Of a stretch of DNA of 64,000 nt, positions 17,983 to 25,251 are shown piece after piece; the first letter of the stretch is position 1; every line of letters starts with the position of its first letter. This DNA comes from Sandaracinaceae bacterium (lineage in GTDB: Bacteria; Myxococcota_A; Polyangia; Polyangiales; JADJQN01). The position numbers were made by a program, and so were the translations under genes. The notes beneath the pieces were generated by a model, which worked only from the letters and a program-made list of their open reading frames with translations, searched no databases and was not told the DNA's origin. The stretch spans positions 682,001 through 746,000 of the forward strand of contig JADJQN010000003.1 in the NCBI GenBank assembly GCA_016712745.1, read 5' to 3'.

Positions 17983-18660
17983 CTAGGATTCTGCGGGTAC
18001 GAGACACGTAGGCGGAAGGGCGGGCCGGAAACCTGATGTGTCTTCGACGCACGCCAAACTCGACTCACTGCAAACGCAACCCGTTCCGCAGTTCATCGCT
18101 GTGCCTGTGCACGAGCCGCCGCTGCAGTGATCGCTGATGGTGCAGTAGTGGCCGTCGTTGCACGACGCCGTGTTCGCCGCGTGTACACAGCCGGATGCAG
18201 TTGAGCACGAGTCCGTGGTGCACGGATTGGAGTCGTCGCATGCCGAGAGGCTCATCGGAGCGAAAACGCATGCGCCGTGCACGCAACTATCGGTGGTGCA
18301 CGCGTTGCGGTCGTTGCACTGCGTCGGGCTCGTGCAGCCCGCGTCCACCGACGAATCCACAACGCCGAGGTCAGTCGGGAGCACGCCAAGGTCGCTGCCG
18401 GGGACGCTCGTGTCAGTACTAACGGAGGAGTCCGTCGAGGCGCCAAGATCTACTGCGAGGCCCGAATCGATAGCTGCGCCATTGCAAGTGCACGCTCCGA
18501 CCGTCCGATCTGCGGCACACACGGCTGTGCCTACGCCTCCGCCAGCGCACACGCAGGCCGTTGCACTTCCGGGAACGCAGGCGTCACTGCGCGCGGCGTC
18601 CGAGCAGGCACTCAATGGCAGCAGGAGGCAACCGATGAGAACGAGAGACAAGTGGTTCAC
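17983..18660 (-). CDS. Cysteine-rich predicted lipoprotein, unknown function
   Basis: 225-residue predicted lipoprotein. MNHLSLVLIGCLLLPLSAC ends in lipobox L-S-A-C. A first Cys-rich unit (ACVPGSATACVCAGG...GACTCNG) is followed by an Asp/Ser/Thr linker. Three tandem Cys-rich repeats come next, with the patterns CNDRNACTTDSCVHGACVF, CDDSNPCTTDSCSTASGCVH and CNDGHYCTISDHCSGGSC. Such C-[ND]D-x-[NH]-x-C-T-x-D-x-C repeats are common in extracellular myxobacterial proteins, where they probably form disulfide knots. No catalytic motif is visible. The downstream neighbour is the FG-GAP-like pseudogene. Confidence 0.7.
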   Translation of the reverse strand: MNHLSLVLIGCLLLPLSACSDAARSDACVPGSATACVCAGGGVGTAVCAADRTVGACTCNGAAIDSGLAVDLGASTDSSVSTDTSVPGSDLGVLPTDLGVVDSSVDAGCTSPTQCNDRNACTTDSCVHGACVFAPMSLSACDDSNPCTTDSCSTASGCVHAANTASCNDGHYCTISDHCSGGSCTGTAMNCGTGCVCSESSLACVEDTSGFRPALPPTCLVPAES

Positions 18661-18711
18661 GAAAACTCCCTATGCCGCATGGTACCGGCTTGCAGCGCCA
18701 CCGTCACCTAC

Positions 18712-19434
18712 TCAACGGCGCCGAATCGCACGGTACATGTTTGTCCTTCGCGCAGCCCGTCTGAGCGGTCCAGTTGCAGTCCGCGCCACAACGTTCGCCG
18801 ACCTCGCCTCGCGGCTTGCGCCAACCGTCAACCGGTTGCCGTCTCCGCTGAGCGCGATCGATTTGCCAAAAAAGTCAGCGCCCGTGTTCGACGCTTTGAT
18901 ATACGCCTGTTGCGTCCAAACGCTGCCCGAGCGCGTGACCACGTAGGCAGCTCCAGCACTTGCGAGTGAGTTGTCGGCTTAGTTTCCGTTGATACCAGTG
19001 GCGGCGCTGGCTTCCGAGTTGGCGCCGACGGCGAGCGTGTCGCCGTCATCGGAAATAGAGACGCTTTCTCCGAACAGGTCGAAGGCACCAGCGTGGGCGG
19101 GGCCGGTGCGGACGTATTCGACGCATTGCACGTCGCAATCGCCTTGCTCGAGCGCGCACTGATTGCCATGGCTTGCATTGATCCACCGTCCAGTGGGAAT
19201 GCCTTCTGTATACTGGCCGAGCGTGAGATCAAACACGTCAGTGATTCCATTGAGTGTAGTGTGGAACGGGCCGTGCGCGCGACCGTCTTGAAAATGCGCC
19301 TCGACCACCACGTCCATGTGTCCTTCCGATTTGCCGCGAACGCGAAAGAGACCGTCGATCAATCCGTTATCGAAACTCGTACTGACGGCCAAAAAGTCTG
19401 CTCGCGCGTCACTCTCAGAACAGGACGCGGCTTT
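18712..19434 (-). pseudogene. Degenerate MORN-like/FG-GAP-like surface protein with in-frame stop
   Basis: One continuous reading frame on the minus strand contains a part with repeated G-x-F/H-x-G features (GLIDGLFRVRGKSEG, AHFQDGRAHGPFHTTL, reminiscent of MORN/YwqK repeats), then an FG-GAP-like unit AFDLFGESVSISDDGDTLAV, interrupted by TAA at 18979-18981. The same frame resumes after the stop with ADNSLASAGAAYVV and FFGKSIALSGDGNRLTVGA, the next FG-GAP-like unit. A single CAA-to-TAA change would explain the stop (GINGNQ is the usual sequence there). No start codon or signal peptide is found: the 5' end stops at an in-frame TAG near 19435. The 3' part also appears to shift frame into a Cys-rich tail. 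Confidence 0.7.
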
Positions 19435-19686
19435 CTACACCACTGATTTCGATACCGCGACCAGGCGAACGAGATGCCATGGCAAGGCGATGAGACTCGC
19501 AAGCGCAAGAGCTGGAGGCCCGATGAGCATGGCGGACGAGTCGACTCCGTTATTGACCAGGGTCGCCATACCAATAGTCACGAACGATGCGAATGCGCCG
19601 AGCACACACCGTCGATGATAGAGGCGTTGATCGTCCGGTGTGATTTCTAGGCGCACTCTTCGCCTTGTCGGCTTCCGTTCGAGCAT
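19435..19686 (-). CDS. Small two-helix membrane protein, unknown
   Basis: 83-residue ORF with a basic N-terminus (MLERKPTRRRVRLEI) and two hydrophobic segments (VLGAFASFVTIGMATLV and LIGPPALALASLIALPWHL). The paired helices with short polar ends look like a genuine small membrane protein. It overlaps the 3' end of the larger lipoprotein ORF (19550-20626) by 137 bases in another frame, which is unusual; one of the two ends may be wrong or the pair may reflect an old frameshift. No family is recognised. Confidence 0.45.
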   Translation of the reverse strand: MLERKPTRRRVRLEITPDDQRLYHRRCVLGAFASFVTIGMATLVNNGVDSSAMLIGPPALALASLIALPWHLVRLVAVSKSVV

Positions 19687-20626
19687 GCGTGACGAGATCA
19701 GAGACCGATCGTACGCCCATCGTACGCATCTCTTCTTGCAACGTGGGCATCTCCGATATGCGCCGCACGGGAGAGATCACGATCACCCACGCGACACTCA
19801 CTCGAGCGCCGTTCTCAATCCGCACGGAAGGAGCGATGCGATTCTCTCCGTGCATCCCGACGTGCATGAGAAAATCGCTGCTGTTGGGATCCGTCGCTGC
19901 ATCCGCAACGAATCTGGCTGCGTGCTCATCGTGCTGGAGCTGCGCAACGCGAGCCAAGTACGCGAGCATCGGCTCGCGCAGCTCGGGCGAGAACGCGTGG
20001 TCGCAACCGTCCGTGCGGAACGGAGTGATCCCGTCGACAACTCTACGAAGTTGGCCAATCGCGAGACGAGCCGCTGCAGGATTGTCGTGCTCATCCAGAA
20101 TCGCTCGCGCCCCCGTTCCAAAGAACCCGTCAGGCCGCTGTTCCGGCCGCTGATAATAACTGTCCGGTCTTCTTCCGCGGTCGGCAGGCCGCATCAAAAT
20201 GAGCTGAGGCCAATTCGACCGCGACACGAACTCGGTGAAGCAACTTGCAGAGTCACCACTCTGCCCACGAAGAACCATGCGCAGTTCAACGATCCCGTCA
20301 CTCAACGTAGTTTCCGTCGGTTCCGAAGGGAAGCTGGTGGCCACGGCGTCAGGTGCTGCCGACGAATTGGGTGACGAGCTTGGGCTCGATTGGTCAGCTG
20401 GCCGAGCCCGTGGCGCGGCTACCGCGCGCGCGAGAATTGGAGACTGAGATCCGGCGTGAGAACCGCACGCGGTAAGCAACACGAGACTCGAAATCTGGAT
20501 CCCGGTCGCGACAAGGCATAACCATGCTTGGGTCCGGCGGATAGCCGATATAAACGCATCTTTAGGAAGCGCGCTCGAGGACGGTGGCGACCCACGTTTA
20601 CAAGTCACCGCAAGTGCGAAGACCAA
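19550..20626 (-). CDS. Predicted lipoprotein of unknown function, uncertain 5' end
   Basis: ORF of up to 358 residues. A hydrophobic stretch IQISSLVLLTACGS with lipobox L-T-A-C lies about 40 residues from the apparent start, followed by a Ser/Pro/Ala linker and a globular part containing LRMVLRGQSGDSASCFTEF, LAIGQLRRVVDGITPFRTDG and VSVAWVIVISPVRRISEMP. The only starts before the lipobox are TTG/GTG codons inside repeat copy A (20537-20698), so the insertion or spread of that repeat may have replaced the native 5' end. The last 45 residues overlap the 83-residue membrane ORF. The main body looks coding; both ends are uncertain. Confidence 0.5.
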   Translation of the reverse strand: MVFALAVTCKRGSPPSSSALPKDAFISAIRRTQAWLCLVATGIQISSLVLLTACGSHAGSQSPILARAVAAPRARPADQSSPSSSPNSSAAPDAVATSFPSEPTETTLSDGIVELRMVLRGQSGDSASCFTEFVSRSNWPQLILMRPADRGRRPDSYYQRPEQRPDGFFGTGARAILDEHDNPAAARLAIGQLRRVVDGITPFRTDGCDHAFSPELREPMLAYLARVAQLQHDEHAARFVADAATDPNSSDFLMHVGMHGENRIAPSVRIENGARVSVAWVIVISPVRRISEMPTLQEEMRTMGVRSVSDLVTHARTEADKAKSAPRNHTGRSTPLSSTVCARRIRIVRDYWYGDPGQ

Positions 20627-20698
20627 CTTATGCCGTGAGGTCGAGTTGTTGCGATGTTTTCGGAATTATGGACGGCCCGTCCCGAAGTCTCTTTCCGA
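20537..20698. repeat. Dispersed repeat family, copy A
   Basis: About 160 bases that align along their whole length with copy B (22122-22282) and more weakly with copy D. In the 3' block from TCGAGTTGTTG to TTCCGA, copies A and B differ by five substitutions and one indel. On the minus strand one frame reads K-R-L-R-D-G-P-S-I-I-P-K-T, which is also conserved in B and D. This copy lies across the 5' end of the lipoprotein ORF that ends at 19550. The remaining bases up to 20955 hold no gene I can support. Confidence 0.75.
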
Positions 20699-20955
20699 CG
20701 AGCAGCTCCTGAGCTTGAATCGACTGCATATGTGCAAGGCCTTCCTGACGCGAGAAGCATGCGTCAACGGATCCAAATGCAATGCGCGTGCGGCACAGAG
20801 TCGACGGGAAATGCGGTGTACTCTGCGTCGACCGTGTGCACTTCAATGTGCATACGCCTGCACGACTGAGCACACCCGCGCACGGTGCGTAGTCGATGAC
20901 GCGCCTGTTTTCGCGCGCCAGGCACGCGGCACGGGCCTTGCGAAGGGCTGCGTTC

Positions 20956-21558
20956 ATGTCTCATCCGCTTCGCGCTTTTCTCCTTCTCGTTGCGTATCTC
21001 TTGATCGCAAACACCGCGCACGCTCAGCAACATGAACCCGAGCCGTATGCGCCAGCGCCGTCGTGGGATTCACATCTGACTGTCGATGTGGCTTTGCTCG
21101 GGCCTCTGGGCTTCTTTGCACTTGAAGCGGAGTACGCGCCCGTTCCGGAGATCGGAATCACGGCGGGCATCGGTGTGCATCAAGACGGTCCGCAGTTTGG
21201 TTTCATGACACGCTTGCGCACGGTGATGGGGCACAGCGCTCTTGGAATCGGTCTCGGCCTTTCTGGAGGTCGCAATGTCGATCATGAAGTCGATGACGAC
21301 GTCTTTGGTCGCTATCCGATTCTGGATTGGGGAGGCGGACTCGATCGCACCCGCACGTTTCGGTTTCGCGCATTTGGAAACTTTGAAGTCGCGTGGGAAC
21401 GACGCTCGGCGCGCGGTCTCTACACCCGTGTCAGTGCCGGATTCGAGGTTCCTATTGCGGACTTTTCGGTCGCACCGGTATGCGATTCGGAGTGCGAAGA
21501 CGTGCGTTTTCAGCAGGTGTTCCCCTACGCGCAGTTCGCGGTCGGCGGAACGCTTTAG
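20956..21558 (+). CDS. Exported beta-rich protein, probable outer-membrane beta-barrel
   Basis: 200-residue protein with a cleavable signal peptide (LRAFLLLVAYLLIANTAHA, cleavage probably before QQ). The mature part has alternating beta-strand patterns: HLTVDVALLGPLGFFALEAEYAP, IGITAGIGVH, FGFMTRLRTVMG, SALGIGLGLSGG and a terminal strand VFPYAQFAVGGTL, suggestive of a small outer-membrane barrel. No final Phe is present. The ATG at 20956 starts the signal peptide; the upstream 20 residues of the open frame are basic and were omitted. It lies between repeat copies A and B. No family is assigned. Confidence 0.65.
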   Translation: MSHPLRAFLLLVAYLLIANTAHAQQHEPEPYAPAPSWDSHLTVDVALLGPLGFFALEAEYAPVPEIGITAGIGVHQDGPQFGFMTRLRTVMGHSALGIGLGLSGGRNVDHEVDDDVFGRYPILDWGGGLDRTRTFRFRAFGNFEVAWERRSARGLYTRVSAGFEVPIADFSVAPVCDSECEDVRFQQVFPYAQFAVGGTL

Positions 21559-21571
21559 TGATGCGTGCTGC

Positions 21572-21847
21572 TCACTTCTTGGGTGTGCTTCGCGGCGCTC
21601 GAACGGGCCGCACGTCCGCGAGCTGCTTCATGGCTCCTTCCTTCACGTCGGCGCGCCAGATTTTGAATAGGCCGATAACGCGGTTCTGCTTCCGACCTTT
21701 GGGCGCCGGCTCGATCTCCACCGTCGGGTTCCCCCACTTGTCCTCACCGAACCCGACGATCACGCCGCGAGCATTCTTGTACTTGCCCATCAAGACGACG
21801 TCGCCGATGTTGAAATAGGCGGTGACGCGGATCGTGCTTTTCGTCAT
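21572..21847 (-). CDS. Small KOW-like basic protein, unknown
   Basis: 91-residue basic protein. The core FNIGDVVLMGKYKNARGVIVGFGEDKWGNPTVEIEP has the pattern of a small SH3/KOW-like barrel (GDxVxxxxKxxxGxVxxFxxD), then a basic tail KGRKQNRVIGLFKIWRADVK. The ATG at 21847 begins the domain; the open frame continues 217 residues upstream but has no coding character and crosses repeat copy B. It is convergent with the barrel-like protein, with 13 bases between the stops. A nucleic-acid-binding or regulatory role is possible but not shown. Confidence 0.6.
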   Translation of the reverse strand: MTKSTIRVTAYFNIGDVVLMGKYKNARGVIVGFGEDKWGNPTVEIEPAPKGRKQNRVIGLFKIWRADVKEGAMKQLADVRPVRAPRSTPKK

Positions 21848-22764
21848 GCGTCCTCGCGAGCGCTGTGGGAAGCGAGGGTTGTGGTTTGTTGTGCCAGTGG
21901 CGCCGCAGTTGACCCGCACGCGACACGACCAAGGACGAACGCTACGCTGTGAACAGTCGTGGGGCGCATGACATGAGGCAACGCTACCGCCATCGTGGCT
22001 ACAACTCTGCAAATCGCCATTGCCGAAGCGTGCATCACCCCAGATAGGCTCGCAATCCTGCTGCCGCATCGCAGCGGGCACCGCCTGTGCATCGATCACG
22101 AGGGCAGACGTTGGAATCCGAGGGGATAGCCCGCATAGACGCGCTTCTCCGAAGCGCGCTCGGCAGCGGATGAGGCGGAGGTTTACCCATCCTCCCACGT
22201 GCGACGTCCAACCTATGCCGTGATGTCGAGTTGTTGGGACGCTTTCGGAATTGTAGACGGCCCGTCCCGAAGTCTCTTCCGAGGTCCGTGCGCATTTGCA
22301 TCGGCCAGGTTTCGGCATTTCGGCATTTTGCGACCGGTCGTTGGTCTGCTCGAACCGCTCACGGGAATGTGACGTGACGTCGGCGTCGAAATCGCATGCT
22401 GCGCTCATGAATCGGAAAGCTCTAGAATCAAACGGACTGATCATCGTGATCTTTCTTGTCGCGAGTGCCCTGGTGGCAGATTGCGCTGCAGGTATCACGC
22501 GCAGGGATCTGCACTATCTCTTCTTGTTATTGCAGACCGGTCCCTTCATGTCGGATCCGGGCTGAAGGATTGCACGACCCTTGGCGGAACGATTTCCTCT
22601 CTGTTCTACGGGCTTGTTTACTTCGATGAACGTTGCTCGCAAGCGACACCTAGTCGAAGGAGAAAAGAGACGCGCCTGCGTCCGGCATTGAGTTGTCGGC
22701 TTGCTCTCCTTGCTGTTCTGGCGCGCGACGAAGCATGCCTGGAACAACCACGCTCTAACGCACC
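21848..22764. other. Gene-poor stretch around repeat copy B
   Basis: 917 bases without a convincing gene. The clear structure is repeat copy B at 22122-22282. A short ORF at 22407-22565 (+) would encode 52 residues with a hydrophobic segment LIIVIFLVASALVADC ending in a lipobox-like Cys, but it has no visible ribosome-binding site and no recognisable domain, so it is not listed as a gene. Other frames here are short and compositionally unlike the neighbouring genes. Confidence 0.5.
22122..22282. repeat. Dispersed repeat family, copy B
   Basis: About 160 bases, the most regular copy of the family. It starts GGGGATAGCCCGCATAGACG; bases 22122-22152 match copy C at 29 of 31 positions. A perfect hairpin GCGCTTC-TCC-GAAGCGC follows at about 22141, then a middle part with GTTTAC and GTCCAACCTATGCCG, and an end block CCCGAAGTCTCTTCCGA shared with A and partly D. 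Read on the minus strand it lies about 275 bases upstream of the small KOW-like gene at 21847. Confidence 0.8.
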
Positions 22765-23352
22765 TCACGCGGCTTGTTCAACGAAGCGATACACGCGCGT
22801 CTCGGGGTCGCAAAAGACATAGACCCGTGCTTTGTGGTGTGCGATTGCAGAGGTGTCGAGGTCGCCCACGAACACGAGGGGCTTGCCGTTTTCCGTTGGC
22901 CAGCTCGGCGATTGCAACCACCGAGGCTTGGGACCGAGGCAGCGAAAGTCGGCAGCGAACGCTGCTTTGAGTTTGGCTTTGATCACGGCTTTCGATTCGC
23001 GCTCGATATCCAATACCGAAGCAAGAGATTGCATGTACGCAGTGGAAAACTCGATCCACTTGGGCTGGGCGTCGAGGATGGCCTCGTACAATTCGTTCAG
23101 CTTCGTCGAGTGCGCAAACGCAACGCCCGCTCGAACCAGAAATTGTCGAAGCGCATCACGTGCGTTGATCAAGAAGCGCAAGTCTTCCGCACGTCCTTCG
23201 AGAAGATAAACCAGCAACGAGCCAGTATTCGTGTACGGAGGCAGGCTATTCTCTGCCCCGAGTAGCTCCTGCAACGCCTTGTCGCCGATCAGGCGCTCAA
23301 AAAAGGCTTGCGCAGAAATTCTGTCCTCAAGGAAATCAACAATCGTCTGCAT
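22765..23352 (-). CDS. Unknown protein with immunity-protein-like C-terminus
   Basis: 195-residue soluble protein. The N-terminal two thirds look helical (MQTIVDFLEDRISAQAFFERL, LINARDALRQFLVRAGVAF). The C-terminal part PKPRWLQSPSWPTENGKPLVFVGDLDTSA followed by ARVYVFCDPETRVYRFVEQ has the arrangement W-x-Q-x-P-x-W-P...GKPL-x-FVGxLD found in DUF1963/YwqG-like and related immunity-type proteins. That assignment is tentative. The ATG at 23352 is used; upstream in-frame residues are basic and not conserved-looking. It lies between repeat copies B and C with no toxin gene beside it, so if it is an immunity gene it is an orphan. Confidence 0.6.
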   Translation of the reverse strand: MQTIVDFLEDRISAQAFFERLIGDKALQELLGAENSLPPYTNTGSLLVYLLEGRAEDLRFLINARDALRQFLVRAGVAFAHSTKLNELYEAILDAQPKWIEFSTAYMQSLASVLDIERESKAVIKAKLKAAFAADFRCLGPKPRWLQSPSWPTENGKPLVFVGDLDTSAIAHHKARVYVFCDPETRVYRFVEQAA

Positions 23353-23503
23353 CGAACACTTCCCTCGCGGAGAAAGCAGTTTGTGCGGACACACTAGCGC
23401 CGCACTCACTCGCAGTCGACTTCTGCAGAGACGTGGTCCAGCGGATCGTCGGCGCAGCTTGCGGCGATGTGCGTGAACCACCCTTCGCGCTCGGCTTCTT
23501 CAT

Positions 23504-23534
23504 GGGGATCGCCCGCATAAACGCGCTTCTCCGA
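23504..23534. repeat. Dispersed repeat family, partial copy C
   Basis: 31 bases beginning GGGGATCGCCCGCATAAACG match the start of copy B at 29 of 31 positions, then similarity fades. Only the first part of the element is present. On the minus strand it lies about 150 bases upstream of the gene starting at 23352. Confidence 0.65.
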
Positions 23535-23556
23535 CAACGGCGAGACGTTTCTGAAG

Positions 23557-24111
23557 TCACTGTGTGACATGCAGCGTTGCTGAACGGACGTGGGCACCGT
23601 TCCATGATGCCGAGGCACGGATGACGACGGGACCCGCGAACCTAGGAGTTACGTCGCAGTCTAGTGGGATGCCGTCCAGCTTGGGGCGGCGCCGCAGCTC
23701 GCTTGAGTGAGTGACGGACGCGTTGTTGTCGTAGCCACCGCACGTCACCGTTTGAACGGCTCCGCCACGGTCTTCGACGCGAATCGAAATTCGGCTTCGA
23801 AAAAGCTCGTCGCTGAATTCGCTTCCGCGCATTTGCGTATCGCATTCCGCATCAAGGCGGAACACCAGTATCTCAGACGAAGGAGCATCGACAGTGCCTG
23901 TCGCTTCGTTGTTCGCAAAGCGAAACGCTGCAAGCTCCGTGTCCGTAAAGATCCATCGGTTGGCCAAGTAGATCAACCCGCCGATGGCAATCGGACCGCC
24001 GCAGAAGACTAGGACGACCAGTGCCGTAAACGACGCACCAGGTTCAGCCTTCTTGGGGGGCTCGCCGCTCTTCTTTGACTCTTCGCTCTGCGTCGGCTCT
24101 TCGTTTTTCAT
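23557..24111 (-). CDS. Membrane-anchored protein of unknown function
   Basis: 184-residue protein with a charged, low-complexity N-terminus (KNEEPTQSEESKKSGEPPKK), one transmembrane segment (FTALVVLVFCGGPIAIGGLIYLA, about residues 28-50) and an extracytoplasmic beta-rich domain containing EILVFRLDAECDTQM, TVTCGGYDNN, LDCDVTPRFAGPVVIRASASWNG and SATLHVTQ. Three cysteines (DAECD, TVTCG, PLDCD) lie in the external part. No family is recognised. The start at 24111 lies 86 bases downstream (minus strand) of repeat copy D. Confidence 0.65.
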   Translation of the reverse strand: MKNEEPTQSEESKKSGEPPKKAEPGASFTALVVLVFCGGPIAIGGLIYLANRWIFTDTELAAFRFANNEATGTVDAPSSEILVFRLDAECDTQMRGSEFSDELFRSRISIRVEDRGGAVQTVTCGGYDNNASVTHSSELRRRPKLDGIPLDCDVTPRFAGPVVIRASASWNGAHVRSATLHVTQ

Positions 24112-24196
24112 GGCGCAGTTTCAGCTTCAATGACGCGGCGGTCTCGCGTGGTCGACTAGCACAAGAAGAATACGACAGCAGAGCGCGCGACGCATA

Positions 24197-24363
24197 CGGG
24201 TGCTTAGCCACTATAAACAGTGGTTCTTGAACCCGGTGCGAAGCGGGTGGGAGGCCCCCTGTCTACAAGTCAGCCCAAGTGCGAAGTCCCATTTCACATT
24301 TGATGTTGAGAGGTTCGAACGCTTTCGGGATTATGCATGGCGTGGCTGGGAGTCTCTTCCGAG
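24197..24363. repeat. Dispersed repeat family, diverged copy D
   Basis: About 165 bases that follow the same order of blocks as copies A and B: a start near TTAGCCACTATAAAC, a middle block TCTACAAGTCAGCCCAAGTG with GCGAAGTCC, then ACGCTTTCGGGATTATGC and AGTCTCTTCCGAGAG. It is more diverged than A or B. On the minus strand it keeps R-K-R-L...I-I-P-K-A and G-L-R-T-W-A-D-L. It occupies most of the gene-free stretch 24112-24467, in which I see nothing else. Confidence 0.65.
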
Positions 24364-24467
24364 AGTTGTTCGCAGCGCTTGGGCTCGTGATGCGAGTGTG
24401 TCGTCTAAGGCCACGGTGAGATCGTAGCGCATTGCCCTCGGCATGCCGCCAAACTAATCTGGTGCGC

Positions 24468-25046
24468 GTGACCAACCCGTTCCGTAGTGCCAACGAAGCC
24501 GCGCGAATGCGTGTGGCTGCACTCGAGAAAGCGCTCGCAGAAGCCGAGCGCAGGGAACGCATTCGCGCGCTCGAGGAAGAACAGAAGTTCCTGTCGGGGA
24601 TGCAACTTCCGAAGGAGATTGCGTCTGCGAAGTATGGCTGGATACCGATGCTACTCGTCGGCCTGGGCATTGGCGGTGGCTTTCTGTTTTACGTTGCCGG
24701 CTCTTGGCTACTGGATATGATCTTCGGTCCCACCTACACATACAATGCGGACAAGCTTCGCGAAAGCAATGTCGGATTCTCCGTGATTGGCATCGTATGT
24801 GGCGGCTTCGTGGCCGCATACGTAGCTTCGAGCGTGATCAAGTATCGACTCCAGCGCGCAAGCACGCAGGAGGATGCAATCAATGCCGTGCGCATCAGCG
24901 CAATCGAGAAAGAGCTTGTGGATCTGCGTGCTTCACCGGCAGTTGTTGAAGTGAGCCCGGAGCTAGACGCACTCGAAGATCTACAGGACCGAATCGGAAC
25001 TCTAGAAGACCGCCTCGAACGCAGTCGCTCCACGCGTGGTTCTTAA
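24468..25046 (+). CDS. Two-helix membrane protein with flanking coiled coils, unknown
   Basis: 192-residue protein. An N-terminal charged heptad region (NEAARMRVAALEKALAEAER, continuing RRERIRALEEEQKF) precedes two membrane segments (IPMLLVGLGIGGGFLFYVAG and VGFSVIGIVCGGFVAAYVAS). A second coiled coil follows at the C-terminus (ISAIEKELVDLRASP...LDALEDLQDRIGTLEDRLERS). The most plausible start is GTG 24468 (MTNPFRSANEA); GTG 24462 and TTG 24432 are in frame. It may act as a membrane-bound oligomer or scaffold. No family is recognised. Confidence 0.6.
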   Translation: MTNPFRSANEAARMRVAALEKALAEAERRERIRALEEEQKFLSGMQLPKEIASAKYGWIPMLLVGLGIGGGFLFYVAGSWLLDMIFGPTYTYNADKLRESNVGFSVIGIVCGGFVAAYVASSVIKYRLQRASTQEDAINAVRISAIEKELVDLRASPAVVEVSPELDALEDLQDRIGTLEDRLERSRSTRGS

Positions 25047-25251
25047 TGAACCACACCACCCATACATTCAGCGTGTGTCTCCGTCGACGCCGAAGTTGCG
25101 TTAGTGAGTTAGTCCGCGCGCCGACGCCCCAGCGCGTTCGCGCACAAAAGACTTTCTGGTTAAGGATCGCGCTTCGCGTTCCTTCTCGCTGGCGTCACTG
25201 GCGCCTTGGCGGTTCAAGTCTCCGAACCGCTTCGGCACGCAGGTTGTGCAG

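Noticed and set aside
20628..20957. 109-residue minus-strand ORF
   Set aside because: It lies over repeat copy A and an otherwise empty region, has no domain and no ribosome-binding site.
20537..24363. Repeat family as integron attC sites in a cassette array
   Set aside because: The spacing of repeats and small genes recalls a cassette array, and copy B has GTCCAAC near GTTGGGA. The conserved GTTRRRY core is not met in the copies, genes do not share a cassette-like orientation and no integrase gene is visible.
25190..25251. tRNA-like T-arm (GGCGGTTCAAGTCTCC)
   Set aside because: No acceptor, D or anticodon arms can be folded around it; the stem partner of the T-arm does not match.
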